A stretch of 64,000 bases of DNA from Neobacillus drentensis NBRC 102427. Its GTDB lineage: Bacteria > Bacillota > Bacilli > Bacillales > Cytobacillaceae. The DNA lies in the NCBI RefSeq assembly GCF_001591445.1, contig NZ_BCUX01000025.1, positions 31,724 through 95,723 on the forward strand, given 5' to 3'. Below the pieces are notes generated by a model. That model was given only the letters and a program-made list of their open reading frames with translations. It did no database searches and had not been told where the DNA came from. Every line of letters begins with the position of its first letter. The stretch's first letter is position 1. Below, one piece after another: positions 17,635 through 26,323 of the stretch. The position numbers were made by a program, and so were the translations under genes.

Positions 17635-18936
17635 ATGACTATTTACCATTTTGTAGGTATAAAGGGGTCTGGAATGAGTGCACTCGCACAAGTTCTACAT
17701 GATATGAAATTTAAGGTGCAAGGCTCCGATGTCGATAAGCGCTTTTTTACACAACTGGCCCTTGAACAATCAGGGATAACAATCCTTCCCTTTCAAAAAG
17801 AGAATATTAAGCCAGGAATGACGATTATTGCAGGAAATGCTTTTCCTGATACCCATGAGGAAATTCAAGAAGCCATGAAACTTGGACTTCCTATTGTGCG
17901 TTACCATCGGTTTTTGGGCGACTTTATGCAGAACTTTACGAGCGTTGCCATTACTGGTGCGCACGGTAAGACGTCGACTACAGGTTTGCTTGCCCATGTG
18001 ATTGAAGGAGCTAAGCCTACTTCCTTTTTAATTGGCGACGGAACAGGCAAAGGTAGAGAAGGCTCGGAATATTTTGTGTTCGAAGCCTGTGAATACAGAA
18101 GACACTTCTTGTCCTATTTTCCTGATTATGCGATTATGACAAATATTGATTTTGATCATCCCGATTACTTTGCTAATATTGATGATGTCTTTTCAGCATT
18201 TCAAGAAATGTCCATACAGGTGAAAAAAGGAATATTCGCTTATGGCGATGATGAGCAGCTTCAAAAAATCCAAGCAAAGGTACCTGTTTTGTTTTATGGA
18301 TTTGGTAATGAAAATGACTATCAAGCCAAAAATATTGTTAAATCAACAAACGGAACGAGCTTTGATGTATTTATTCGCAATACATTCTATGATACATTCT
18401 CGATCCCATCCTTTGGCGATCATAGTGTGTTAAACGCACTTGCCGTTATCGGTTTATGTCATTATGAAGAAATAAATGTAGAGGTTGTTAAGGACCAATT
18501 AACTACCTTCCAAGGTGTCAAAAGAAGATTTTCGGAAAAAAGGATTGGGTCACAAATATTAATCGATGATTACGCCCATCATCCGACAGAAATAAAAGCA
18601 ACGATTGATGCTGCTAAGCAAAAATACCCGGATCGAAATATTGTGGCGGTTTTCCAACCACATACTTTTTCACGCACTCAAGCGTTCTTGGAAGACTTTG
18701 CAAAAAGTTTGCGTGAAGCAGATAAAGCCTATTTGTGTGAAATCTTTGGCTCTGCTCGTGAAAACCATGGGAAACTATCCATCAAGGATCTACAGAATCG
18801 AATTGAGGGCTCTGAAATAATTACTGAGGAAAATACTTCTGTATTAAATCAGAACGAAAACAGCGTAATAATCTTTATGGGTGCCGGCGATATTCAAAAA
18901 TTCCAGGAATCATACGAAAAACAACTTATTAAATAA
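17635..18936 (+). CDS. murC: UDP-N-acetylmuramate--L-alanine ligase
   Basis: 433-residue ATP-dependent Mur ligase that adds L-Ala to UDP-MurNAc, the first amino acid of the peptidoglycan stem peptide. The N-terminal Rossmann motif is [15 protein letters not shown], the ATP loop [12 protein letters not shown] (about residues 104-115), the central metal/substrate block [11 protein letters not shown], and the C-terminal domain holds [12 protein letters not shown]. The frame is open from 17590, but GGAGG 7 nt before the ATG at 17635 decides the start (MTIYHFVG). It lies just downstream of sftA as in B. subtilis. Confidence 0.95.
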   Translation: MTIYHFVGIKGSGMSALAQVLHDMKFKVQGSDVDKRFFTQLALEQSGITILPFQKENIKPGMTIIAGNAFPDTHEEIQEAMKLGLPIVRYHRFLGDFMQNFTSVAITGAHGKTSTTGLLAHVIEGAKPTSFLIGDGTGKGREGSEYFVFEACEYRRHFLSYFPDYAIMTNIDFDHPDYFANIDDVFSAFQEMSIQVKKGIFAYGDDEQLQKIQAKVPVLFYGFGNENDYQAKNIVKSTNGTSFDVFIRNTFYDTFSIPSFGDHSVLNALAVIGLCHYEEINVEVVKDQLTTFQGVKRRFSEKRIGSQILIDDYAHHPTEIKATIDAAKQKYPDRNIVAVFQPHTFSRTQAFLEDFAKSLREADKAYLCEIFGSARENHGKLSIKDLQNRIEGSEIITEENTSVLNQNENSVIIFMGAGDIQKFQESYEKQLIK

Positions 18937-18940
18937 AATG

Positions 18941-18980
18941 AAAAGGATGCCAGCATATAAAGTTGGCATCCTTTTTTTAA
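18941..18980 (+). terminator. Terminator after murC
   Basis: Arms AAGGATGCCA / TGGCATCCTT with an 11-12 nt loop, then seven Ts. Confidence 0.88.
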
Positions 18981-19066
18981 TAGTAAATAAATACGACTTT
19001 CAATTAGTCTGTTAATTTGCGCTCCAATCAACGGTGTAGTATTCAATTTTAGCTTTTCAACTCATA

Positions 19067-19113
19067 TGTGCTTAATGGAGTAACCAGCAATAGTAAAATA
19101 AGCGGAGATATTC
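19067..19113 (+). repeat. Intergenic repeat copy 1, left part (interrupted by the IS)
   Basis: Begins TGTGCTTAATGGAGTAACC and ends AGCGGAGATATTC at the IS. It aligns to the start of copy 2 (35623-35672), sharing GTAAAATAAGCGGAGAT. The last nine bases are duplicated beyond the IS. The rest of the gap from 18981 shows no gene. Confidence 0.75.
19105..19113. repeat. 9-bp target-site duplication, left
   Basis: GAGATATTC immediately outside the left IS end; the same nine bases follow the right end at 20672-20680. Confidence 0.75.
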
Positions 19114-20671
19114 AGACTGTTGAGAAAGTGGTTTTATGCAGCCTAACCTGCCTGTTCTAGGAAGAAAATATTTGAACTAGATTAATGAAATTAGTAAAAA
19201 GGACAGAATTCCCCTGTTGAGATTGCTTGGCAAGGTGCCTGGCAATCTTCTTTAGGTTCTGTGCCACTGCCGTCATGAGTGCTTGTTCCTGGGTTTTCTC
19301 TTTTCCCCGGAACCGGCAATAGCGAAGCCCGTGGAGTGTTTTAGCATCCGCGAAGCTTCGCTCTATGGTCTGGCAACGTAATTGATAGATATCATTCCCG
19401 ATTTTACTTTGGCGGTTTTGGACTACCTTTTCCTTGTGCGTTTCCCATATATGGCGTTGAATAATCCTTTGCTTATTCGCACTTGAAGTACATTGTTTTA
19501 GGAAAGGGCATTCCTTGCATTTATCCGAAACGGACCGATACTCTTTATATCCCTGACGGTTTGTAGTGCCATAAGTTAATGTTTTGCCCGCTGGGCAAAT
19601 ATAGACATCGTGTTCCGTGTCGTAAGTGAATTGGGATTTAGAAAACTTGCCTTCTGTGCTAGAAGCTTTACGCTCTGCAATCACAGGGAAAAGGTTCATA
19701 TCTAGTGTCTTTTTACAAATGTGAGCCGTAAAGTAACCCGAGTCCAAAGCTACTGATTCCAAGGTCTTTGCAAAACCAAATCTTTCAATCTGGCTTTTCA
19801 ATCTTTCCAAATAAACAGTTGCATCGTTGACGTTACCAGGGGTCACGAATACATCTGTAATAATATTAAATTTGTGATCGACAGTACGATGATCCAAAAA
19901 GAAAAAACCTTCTGGCTTTCCCTTACGATTCATAAATCCGCATTCAGGATCCGTGGTACTTTTTTTTAGTTTCTTTTCTTTATTCTCCCCGGCTGGAGGT
20001 AAGGGATTTTTTCCGTGTACTTCACGATCCTCGTTCACTGCCTTTTCGAGTTCCACCAAATACTCGTTCGGTTGGTCTGTCACCACCTGCATAGTATAAG
20101 CATTCTTGTTAGCATTGGCCTGGATATGCGTGGAATCGGAGATGAGGAGACGCCCAGCCACCATATGATGATGAATCGCTAAATGTACTACTTCATCAAA
20201 GACTTCCTGAAAGACAGTTGTACCTTTAAACCTTCTATTTCGATTCCAACTGATCGTTGAATGATCAGGCACAGAATCAGAAAAACCCAAACCTAAAAAC
20301 CATCTGTATGCAGCATTAAGGGTGATTTCTTGTTCTAACTGTCTTTCAGAGCGGATGCCATAAAGATATCCAACTAGCATCATTTTGAACAGTACAACCG
20401 GGTCAAGCGAAGGTCTTCCTTTGGACTCACTGTAAAAAGGACGCACCTTTTCTCTAATGAATGAAAAGTCTACGTGCTTATTAATCAACCGAAGAAGATG
20501 GTTATCAGGAACCAATAATTCTATATCTACTAGTTCAAGTTGGCTTGTTTTAGATTGAGTAGAATTCGTACGATTTAGCAAGATAGTCACGCCTTCCAGG
20601 TATATTCTATATAAAAATTATACCACATTAACGCGTTAATTCGTTGAAAAACATGACTTTCTCAACAGCCT
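19114..20671 (-). mobile_element. IS1182-family insertion sequence, complete (1558 bp)
   Basis: Bounded by 16-bp imperfect terminal inverted repeats: AGACTGTTGAGAAAGT at 19114-19129, and the complement of AGGCTGTTGAGAAAGT at 20656-20671 (15 of 16 match), with similarity extending a few bases inward. It contains one intact transposase gene on the minus strand and is flanked by GAGATATTC on both sides. Closing the gap at the duplication restores a palindrome, CGGAGATATTCCG, equivalent to the first hairpin of the intergenic repeat, so the element appears to have inserted into a hairpin. Intact ends, open frame and visible duplication suggest recent activity. Confidence 0.88.
19157..20590 (-). 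CDS. IS1182-family transposase (DDE type)
   Basis: 477-residue transposase. The N-terminal domain [22 protein letters not shown] and the block [32 protein letters not shown] are the IS1182/IS5-like N-terminal signature (DUF772). The catalytic core has [15 protein letters not shown] (first Asp), ALDSGYFTA (second Asp) and a C-terminal [20 protein letters not shown] holding the Glu, preceded by a four-cysteine stretch ([10 protein letters not shown]) that may bind zinc. It is uninterrupted, so probably active. ATG at 20590 has only a weak Shine-Dalgarno (CTGGAAGGCGTGACT). Confidence 0.92.
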   Translation of the reverse strand: MTILLNRTNSTQSKTSQLELVDIELLVPDNHLLRLINKHVDFSFIREKVRPFYSESKGRPSLDPVVLFKMMLVGYLYGIRSERQLEQEITLNAAYRWFLGLGFSDSVPDHSTISWNRNRRFKGTTVFQEVFDEVVHLAIHHHMVAGRLLISDSTHIQANANKNAYTMQVVTDQPNEYLVELEKAVNEDREVHGKNPLPPAGENKEKKLKKSTTDPECGFMNRKGKPEGFFFLDHRTVDHKFNIITDVFVTPGNVNDATVYLERLKSQIERFGFAKTLESVALDSGYFTAHICKKTLDMNLFPVIAERKASSTEGKFSKSQFTYDTEHDVYICPAGKTLTYGTTNRQGYKEYRSVSDKCKECPFLKQCTSSANKQRIIQRHIWETHKEKVVQNRQSKIGNDIYQLRCQTIERSFADAKTLHGLRYCRFRGKEKTQEQALMTAVAQNLKKIARHLAKQSQQGNSVLFTNFINLVQIFSS

Positions 20672-20680
20672 GAGATATTC
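20672..20680. repeat. 9-bp target-site duplication, right
   Basis: GAGATATTC directly after the right IS end, identical to 19105-19113. Confidence 0.75.
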
Positions 20681-20875
20681 CGGTTAGATGCTGAATGGAG
20701 CTAATTTCGGAGGATATAAGGGGAGGTTTTCCGCTTATGCAAAGCAAAGTCTCTCATTTGCGAGTTTTTCGAGTCAATAAGCGGAATCTCTCCGTCTATT
20801 TAAGCCATTTTTAATAATAATTACTAATTAAGCGGAATTCTTCCGTCTATTTATCAGCTCTGGTGCCTAACCTAA
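20681..20875 (+). repeat. Intergenic repeat copy 1, right part
   Basis: Continues the repeat: a segment of about 50 bp not present in copy 2, then GAGGTTTTCCGCTTA, then hairpins AATAAGCGGA/TCCGTCTATT (20776-20800) and AATTAAGCGGAA/TTCCGTCTATT (about 20826-20852), ending near CTCTGGTGCC. From about 20730 on it aligns closely to 35669-35810. It accounts for most of the 398-bp gap between the transposase and ampS. Confidence 0.8.
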
Positions 20876-20910
20876 TCCCCTAATGTAATGGGAAGTTTAG
20901 ACTCAGACAA

Positions 20911-20955
20911 AAATAAAAAATTGCCGAGAAAATGACCCTTTCTCGACAATCTTAA
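20911..20955 (-). terminator. Terminator of ampS
   Basis: On the minus strand, arms GATTGTCGAGAAA / TTTCTCGGCAAT (with G-U) followed by a T-rich run; it lies just past the ampS stop. Confidence 0.8.
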
Positions 20956-20987
20956 AGGATGCAAGCAATCCTTGGCATCTATTCTTT

Positions 20988-22103
20988 TTATTTAAGATTT
21001 TCTGGATTTAATACTTCTAACTCAGGAAGAACAAACAGCCCGTCTTTACGAATTAATACCTCATCGAAATACATTTCCCCGCCGCCATACTCAGGACGTT
21101 GGATATTAACCATATCCCAGTGGATATTAGAATGGTTGCCATTAAACGCGTCATCATAGCATTGCCCAGGGGTAAAATGGAAGCTGCCAGCAATCTTTTC
21201 ATCAAACAAGATATCCTGCATTGGATTAAGGATAAATGGATTGACCCCAATCGCAAATTCCCCAATATATCGAGCCCCTTCATCTGTATCAAAAATTTTA
21301 TTGATACGGCTGGAATCATTGGACTCCGCTTCGACAATTTTCCCATCTCTAAACGTCAACTTCACATTTTCAAACGTAAAACCTTGATAAGGAGAAGGTG
21401 TGTTATACGTAATAACCCCATTGACCGAGTCTTTAACAGGGGCAGTATAAACTTCACCATCTGGAATGTTTAACCGTCCGGCACATTTAATAGCCGGGAT
21501 ATCCTTAATGGAAAAGCTGAGGTCTGTTCCTGGACCAGTGATTCGAACTTTGTCTGTTCGGTCCATTAGCTCTTTCAGACTATCCATGGCTTGATCCATT
21601 TTTCCATAATCGAGGTTACATACATCAAAATAAAAGTTTTCAAAGGCTTCGGTGCTCATTTTTGCTAATTGGGCCATAGACGAAGTTGGATATCTTAGGA
21701 CAACCCATTTTGTCTTAGGAACACGGATATCACGGTGAACCTTTTTACCAATCGTATTTCCGTGAATTTTCATTTTATCATCAGGGACATCAGATTGTTC
21801 ACTGATGTTATCACCTGAACGAAGACCTATGTATGCATCCATTTTACTCATCACATTTGCTTCGAACTCTGCCATCATGTTAAATTGCTCTTCCTGTGCT
21901 CCTAATAAGAGCGAGCGGTCGACCCGATGGTCCTTTAACAGCACAAAAGGGTAACCTCCAGCTAAATAGGCTTCCTTCACAAGAGCGGTCACAAGTTCAC
22001 GCTGAAGCCCAAAGTTTTCAATTAAAACCTTTTCACCCTTTTGAAGCTGGACCGAATAATTAATTAAGTTTTTTGCTAACTTTTCAATACGAGGATCTTT
22101 CAT
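20988..22103 (-). CDS. ampS: M29-family aminopeptidase AmpS
   Basis: 371-residue metallo-aminopeptidase of the M29 (thermophilic aminopeptidase T/AmpS) family, cytosolic, with broad specificity for N-terminal residues and two cobalt or zinc ions. Family landmarks: an N-terminal domain starting RIEKLAKNLINYSVQLQKGEKVLIE, EGE-like residues in NIPDGEVYTAPVKDSVNG (metal Glu), IGEFAIGVNP, and the histidine-rich GSFHFTPGQCYDDAFNGNHSNIHWDMV near the C-terminus. ATG 22103 follows GGAGGCGTAAAGA, a clear ribosome site. Single gene with its own terminator. Confidence 0.92.
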   Translation of the reverse strand: MKDPRIEKLAKNLINYSVQLQKGEKVLIENFGLQRELVTALVKEAYLAGGYPFVLLKDHRVDRSLLLGAQEEQFNMMAEFEANVMSKMDAYIGLRSGDNISEQSDVPDDKMKIHGNTIGKKVHRDIRVPKTKWVVLRYPTSSMAQLAKMSTEAFENFYFDVCNLDYGKMDQAMDSLKELMDRTDKVRITGPGTDLSFSIKDIPAIKCAGRLNIPDGEVYTAPVKDSVNGVITYNTPSPYQGFTFENVKLTFRDGKIVEAESNDSSRINKIFDTDEGARYIGEFAIGVNPFILNPMQDILFDEKIAGSFHFTPGQCYDDAFNGNHSNIHWDMVNIQRPEYGGGEMYFDEVLIRKDGLFVLPELEVLNPENLK

Positions 22104-22267
22104 TCTTTACGCCTCCAACAGAATTATGTAGGTACATTCATATTGTAACCGAATGAAGGCTGAAAGTTGAAAAATAAAACTTTTATATCATTCCCTGATG
22201 AAATTTTTATAAGAAACGGCAGGAGATGAGGACAATTATATGGAAGTAGTATAAGATAATTAACGAG

Positions 22268-22292
22268 GTTTATTACTTTCCGTGATGGGTAA
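22268..22292 (+). promoter_or_regulatory. Sigma-B type promoter of ytxGHJ
   Basis: GTTTAT, 13-nt spacer, GGGTAA: a close match to the sigma-B consensus (GTTTAA-N13-GGGTAT), ending 34 bp before ytxG. The orthologous B. subtilis operon (csb40) is known to be sigma-B dependent. Confidence 0.7.
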
Positions 22293-22325
22293 TACATATT
22301 GATAGGATTAAGGCGGAGGTGCACG

Positions 22326-22787
22326 ATGCAAATTATTTTATACTTAAGCGTAGCCCTGATTGCAATCGCGTTTTTTGTGCTTGTCATCTTTTTATCGACG
22401 ACACTCAAATCATTTCAAGTTACACTTACAAGCGTTTCGAAAACATTAACCGGATTAGAAAAACAGTTGGATGGCGTAACAGCAGAAACTACAATTCTCC
22501 TCCAAAAAACAAACGCACTTGCAGATGATATTAAGCAGAAAACGGATCGTTTAAACAGTGTGGTTGAAGCGGTAAAAGACGTAGGTACAACGGTTTCTAA
22601 ATTCAATGGGACCTTACAAAACATTACGCAAACAGTGGATATGCAAGTGGAGGAAAGTAAAGAGAAAATTTCGCAAATTGTTCAATGGAGTAATATCGTA
22701 TTAGAATTAAAGGATAAGTGGCAAGCCAGGAGGCAACAAAAAACGACAGTAAGCTTAGATGAAAGCAAGAAGGTTAGATCTCATTAG
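22326..22787 (+). CDS. ytxG: General stress protein YtxG (DUF948)
   Basis: 153 residues: an N-terminal membrane anchor (MQIILYLSVALIAIAFFVLVIFLSTTL) followed by a long heptad-rich helical region, the DUF948 layout. First gene of the ytxG-ytxH-ytxJ general stress operon behind a sigma-B promoter. Biochemical role unknown; the coiled-coil tail probably faces the cytosol. Although the frame opens at 22299, GGCGGAGGTG before the ATG at 22326 fixes the start. The ytxH start is 21 bp after its stop. Confidence 0.88.
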   Translation: MQIILYLSVALIAIAFFVLVIFLSTTLKSFQVTLTSVSKTLTGLEKQLDGVTAETTILLQKTNALADDIKQKTDRLNSVVEAVKDVGTTVSKFNGTLQNITQTVDMQVEESKEKISQIVQWSNIVLELKDKWQARRQQKTTVSLDESKKVRSH

Positions 22788-22808
22788 AAAAAAGAGGAGG
22801 ATATTAAG

Positions 22809-23303
22809 ATGCCTAATAAAGAATATGATTCACGCGATACGAATCAAACTCGGAATGAGGAGTCTTCCAATAGCTTTTTGCTGGGAGCAATTATCGGTGG
22901 AGTCGTTGGTGCAGCTGCAGCACTGCTTTTGGCTCCAAAGACAGGAAAAGATCTTCGCAATAGGTTTACTAACCAAGCGGGAACGGTCATTGATAAGACA
23001 GCCAATATACGTGAAAATGTTTTGACAAAAAGTAATGAATTCGTTTCAAAAAGCTCTACCCTATCCCAAGGGATTGTCCTGCAATCGGCAGGGCTTTTGA
23101 ATAAGGTAAAGGGGAAAATAACGAGCCATGATGAGTCGGAGGAAGAAGGAATCTCAAATTATATCCCTCTTCATACTCCAAATGAAAAGACAGAATCTAA
23201 GCGGTCAATCCCGATTGGACATCTAGATAGTTCTGAAATAAGAAAAAAACTTGAAGAAGCTGAAAAGGCATTTGATGAGGAAGAAAACAAAGTTAAACTC
23301 TAA
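22809..23303 (+). CDS. ytxH: General stress protein YtxH
   Basis: 164 residues with the YtxH domain: a glycine/alanine-rich membrane segment (SFLLGAIIGGVVGAAAALLLAP) followed by KTGKDLRNRF and an amphipathic, LEA-like helical tail rich in K, E, S and T. Second gene of the stress operon; membrane-associated, molecular function unknown. AGAGGAGG precedes ATG 22809. An imperfect hairpin (23342-23374) in the ytxH-ytxJ gap could partly attenuate expression of the last gene. Confidence 0.9.
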   Translation: MPNKEYDSRDTNQTRNEESSNSFLLGAIIGGVVGAAAALLLAPKTGKDLRNRFTNQAGTVIDKTANIRENVLTKSNEFVSKSSTLSQGIVLQSAGLLNKVKGKITSHDESEEEGISNYIPLHTPNEKTESKRSIPIGHLDSSEIRKKLEEAEKAFDEEENKVKL

Positions 23304-23341
23304 AAAGTTAGCAGCATGCTAAATCTGATTATTTGTGATAC

Positions 23342-23374
23342 AAACGGTGGAGTGATAAAATTACTTCACCGTTT
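23342..23374 (+). terminator. Possible intra-operon attenuator between ytxH and ytxJ
   Basis: Arms AAACGGTGGAGT / ACTTCACCGTTT followed by ATTTTATTT; weak U-tract, lying just before the ytxJ ribosome site. Confidence 0.45.
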
Positions 23375-23399
23375 ATTTTATTTCTGGAGGTATGTACAC

Positions 23400-23729
23400 A
23401 TGTTAGTGAAAATTGATTCGATTGAACAATTTGATGACGTTATAAATAAGGAGAGTAAATTTTTTCTCTTAAAGCATAGTTTAACCTGTCCAATTAGCCA
23501 TGCTGCATATAAGGAATATGAAAAATTTGCAAATGAAAATCAAGCTGTACCTACTTATTTCTTAGCTGTTCAGGATTCCCGTCCGTTATCCAATGAAGTA
23601 GCAGAAAAGTTCCAAATCAAACATGAATCACCACAAACCATCTTGTTCTCAAATGGAGAGCCTTTATGGAATGCTTCTCACTGGAAAATTACAAGTCGGT
23701 CTTTGACCAGTGCTTTTGGTGAAAATTAA
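23400..23729 (+). CDS. ytxJ: Bacillithiol-system redox-active protein YtxJ
   Basis: 109-residue monothiol thioredoxin/glutaredoxin-like protein with the site SLTCPISHAAYKEYEKF: one cysteine (about residue 28) in a T-C-P-x-S motif, as in YtxJ/BrxC (monobrx). It probably removes or carries bacillithiol in protein thiol protection. Third gene of the ytxGHJ stress operon. GGAGG 9 nt before the ATG at 23400 decides the start; the frame upstream (from 23316) is not expected to be translated. The stop is followed 9 bp later by the 18-bp dyad shared with the permease leader. Confidence 0.88.
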   Translation: MLVKIDSIEQFDDVINKESKFFLLKHSLTCPISHAAYKEYEKFANENQAVPTYFLAVQDSRPLSNEVAEKFQIKHESPQTILFSNGEPLWNASHWKITSRSLTSAFGEN

Positions 23730-23738
23730 TAAAAATAC

Positions 23739-23756
23739 TTTAGCGCTTAAAAGCGT
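23739..23756 (+). promoter_or_regulatory. 18-bp dyad motif upstream of aroA (copy B)
   Basis: TTTAGCGCTTAAAAGCGT, identical to the minus-strand motif at 1644-1661; 22 of 24 bases match when three extra bases on each side are included. It ends 22 bp before the aroA -35. Confidence 0.4.
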
Positions 23757-23778
23757 TTAATCATTAAAGAAAAAATGA

Positions 23779-23807
23779 GTGACAAACCAAATAATATCCG
23801 ATATAAT
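23779..23807 (+). promoter_or_regulatory. Sigma-A promoter of aroA
   Basis: GTGACA, 17-nt spacer, TATAAT (23802-23807). A second TGTTATAAT extended -10 lies at 23826-23834. The leader to aroA is about 130 nt. Confidence 0.6.
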
Positions 23808-23866
23808 AAACCCTAATTATTAAAATGTTATAATATTTAAATTTTTAGGTTGGAGACAATACTCCT

Positions 23867-23926
23867 ATGACAGAAGGACTTTATGCATACAGAGCTCTAT
23901 CATTAAATGCAGTTCTGTTTAGCTGA
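23867..23926 (+). CDS. Possible 19-residue leader peptide of aroA
   Basis: ATG at 23867 to TGA at 23924-23926 within the aroA leader, encoding [19 protein letters not shown] (two Tyr, one Phe). Its ribosome site is weak (GGAG about 11 nt upstream). An imperfect hairpin (CAGAGCT/AGTTCTG) forms inside it. It ends 20 bp before aroA. A regulatory role is speculative. Confidence 0.25.
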   Translation: MTEGLYAYRALSLNAVLFS

Positions 23927-23946
23927 GGAAAGGGCGGGGACGAAAG

Positions 23947-25026
23947 ATGGGCAAGAAAATTGAATTAGAACAATTGAGGTCGCGTGTCGATGAGTTAAAC
24001 CTAGAATTGCTGAGGTTAATTAATGAAAGAGCCGTGCTCGTCCAAGAGATTGGGCGGGTGAAAGAAAACCAAGGGGTTTACCGTTACGACCCTGTCCGTG
24101 AAAGAATGATGTTAGATCATATTAAAGAGCAAAATGATGGACCTTTTGAGAATTCGACAATCGATCATATTTTCAAAGAGATTTTTAAAGCGGGTCTTGA
24201 CCTGCAACAAGATGACCATAGTAAAGCATTGCTGGTCTCTCGAAAAAAGCAGCCTGAAGACACAATTGTCACATTGAAAGGTGAAAATATTGGCGATGGC
24301 AAACCGCACTTTGTATTTGGTCCATGTGCTGTAGAATCCTATGAGCAAGTGGCAACCGTGGCAAAATCAATGCAGGAGAAAGGTTTAAAGCTTCTGCGTG
24401 GCGGTGCTTATAAACCAAGAACTTCTCCATATGATTTCCAAGGGTTAGGCGTTGAGGGATTGAAAATCTTGAAACGTGTGGCTAAGGAATTTGATATGGC
24501 AGTGATCAGTGAAATAGTGAGCCCGGCTGATATTGAAATGGCTATAGATTATATCGATGTCATTCAAATTGGTGCGCGTAATATGCAAAACTTTGAACTG
24601 TTAAAAGCAGCAGGATCGGTAAAGAAACCCATTCTGTTAAAAAGAGGTATTGCGGCGACAATTGAAGAATTTATCAATGCGGCCGAATACATTGCGGCAC
24701 AAGGGAATGGGCAAATTATTCTTTGTGAGCGCGGCATAAGGACATACGAACGGGCGACAAGAAACACTCTTGATATTTCAGCAGTTCCGATTTTGAAACA
24801 GGAAACCCACTTACCTGTAATGGTTGACGTAACGCACTCAACAGGCAGAAGAGATTTATTATTACCATGTGCGAAAGCAGCGATTGCGATTGGAGCAGAC
24901 GGTGTTATGGCAGAGGTTCATCCAGATCCTGCCGTGGCACTCTCGGATCAAAAGCAACAAATGGATCTAGATCAGTTTGAAAAATTCTATAATGAACTGC
25001 TCGCATCTAACTACGTACGACTTTAA
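23947..25026 (+). CDS. aroA: Bifunctional chorismate mutase / DAHP synthase
   Basis: 359 residues. Residues 1-90 are an AroQ-type chorismate mutase ([33 protein letters not shown]), followed by a type I-beta DAHP synthase barrel (about 105-350; [58 protein letters not shown]). It condenses PEP and erythrose-4-phosphate, the entry step of the shikimate pathway; the fused mutase domain serves as the sensor for feedback by chorismate or prephenate in B. subtilis. GGAAAGGGCGGGGA precedes ATG 23947. It is followed by a terminator and then ccpA, the classical aroA-ccpA order. Confidence 0.96.
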   Translation: MGKKIELEQLRSRVDELNLELLRLINERAVLVQEIGRVKENQGVYRYDPVRERMMLDHIKEQNDGPFENSTIDHIFKEIFKAGLDLQQDDHSKALLVSRKKQPEDTIVTLKGENIGDGKPHFVFGPCAVESYEQVATVAKSMQEKGLKLLRGGAYKPRTSPYDFQGLGVEGLKILKRVAKEFDMAVISEIVSPADIEMAIDYIDVIQIGARNMQNFELLKAAGSVKKPILLKRGIAATIEEFINAAEYIAAQGNGQIILCERGIRTYERATRNTLDISAVPILKQETHLPVMVDVTHSTGRRDLLLPCAKAAIAIGADGVMAEVHPDPAVALSDQKQQMDLDQFEKFYNELLASNYVRL

Positions 25027-25047
25027 TTTCAAATAGATAGATTATAT

Positions 25048-25086
25048 AAAAAACCTTTTGCGATTTCAGTGCAGAAGGTTTTTTTG
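25048..25086 (+). terminator. Terminator after aroA
   Basis: Arms AACCTTTTGC / GCAGAAGGTT with a short loop and seven Ts. Confidence 0.8.
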
Positions 25087-25285
25087 GTTTTTTATGATAA
25101 TATTTAGTAACTTTGTGAAAAATGTTGACAAATGCAATTGCGGCTTTGAACTTCTTGTCGTATCATTAAGTACATATTAAAGATTGTTTACGTTCTCACA
25201 AACAAAAACAAAAACTAAATGATTAATTTTATACAAGCTGATGTAAAATAATGAAAACGATGTTCGTTTTAGGAGAGTGTGTTAA

Positions 25286-26284
25286 GTGAATATTACTATT
25301 TATGATGTAGCAAGAGAAGCCAATGTTTCAATGGCAACCGTTTCTCGTGTAGTTAACGGGAATCCGAATGTAAAGCCGGTAACTCGAAAAAAGGTGCTGG
25401 AAGTAATTGAAAGACTAGGCTACCGTCCGAATGCGGTTGCAAGAGGATTAGCCAGCAAAAAGACCACAACCGTTGGGGTTATTATTCCGGATATTTCAAA
25501 TATCTTTTTTGCCGAATTGGCCCGTGGGATAGAAGATATCGCAACGATGTATAAGTACAATATTATTTTAAGTAATTCCGATCAAAACAAAGACAAGGAA
25601 TTTCATTTGCTCAATACCATGCTTGGTAAACAAGTGGATGGATTAGTCTTCATGGGTGGAAATATTACTGCAGAGCATGTCGATGAATTTGGAAAATCAC
25701 CTGTACCAATTGTGCTTGCAGGCTCGATTGAAGAATCTAGCACAATGCCTTCAGTAAATATTGATTATGAAGAAGCAGTTTATGACTCGATCAAGGAATT
25801 TATTGAAAAAGGTCATAAAAATATTGCGTTTGTTGTTGGACCACTTCATGAGCCTAAAAATACATTCAAAAAGCTGCGAGGCTATCAAAGAGCGTTAGCA
25901 GAATCCGGTATTCCTTACAATGACGAACTAGTGGTTGAAGGAGATTATACGTACGACTCAGGAATTGAAGCGATAGAAAAGCTGCTTGAAGTCGCTGACA
26001 GGCCGACAGCTATCTTGGTAGGAGCGGATGAAATGGCACTTGGCGTTGTACATGGTGCAGAGGATAAAGGCTATAAGGTTCCTGATGATTTTGAGGTTAT
26101 CACATCTGACAACACCAGGCTCTCACTCATGGTCCGCCCACAGCTGACAACAATCGTTCAGCCATTATATGATATCGGCGCGGTTGCGATGCGACTTTTA
26201 ACTAAATTAATGAACAAAGAAAAGGTGGAAGAACAAGTTGTCGTTCTACCACATCGGATCGAACACCGACAATCAACTAAGTAA
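25286..26284 (+). CDS. ccpA: Catabolite control protein A (LacI/GalR family)
   Basis: 332-residue global regulator of carbon metabolism. The N-terminal Lac[32 protein letters not shown] is followed by the hinge helix ([12 protein letters not shown]) and the periplasmic-binding-protein-like core. The core contains the region that contacts HPr-Ser46-P, and the protein binds cre sites with that co-repressor. GTG start at 25286 with AGGAGAGTG upstream. Two consensus cre sites occur in this window (38363-38376 and 53993-54006). It is convergent with acuC across a shared terminator; motP-motS, which sit here in B. subtilis, are absent. Confidence 0.96.
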   Translation: MNITIYDVAREANVSMATVSRVVNGNPNVKPVTRKKVLEVIERLGYRPNAVARGLASKKTTTVGVIIPDISNIFFAELARGIEDIATMYKYNIILSNSDQNKDKEFHLLNTMLGKQVDGLVFMGGNITAEHVDEFGKSPVPIVLAGSIEESSTMPSVNIDYEEAVYDSIKEFIEKGHKNIAFVVGPLHEPKNTFKKLRGYQRALAESGIPYNDELVVEGDYTYDSGIEAIEKLLEVADRPTAILVGADEMALGVVHGAEDKGYKVPDDFEVITSDNTRLSLMVRPQLTTIVQPLYDIGAVAMRLLTKLMNKEKVEEQVVVLPHRIEHRQSTK

Positions 26285-26323
26285 AAAAATGGGTTGACCG
26301 TAATAGGTCAACCCATTTTTTTA
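26284..26323. terminator. Bidirectional terminator ccpA / acuC
   Basis: Stem AAATGGGTTGACC / GGTCAACCCATTT with a 6-nt loop and A/T runs on both sides. Confidence 0.9.
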
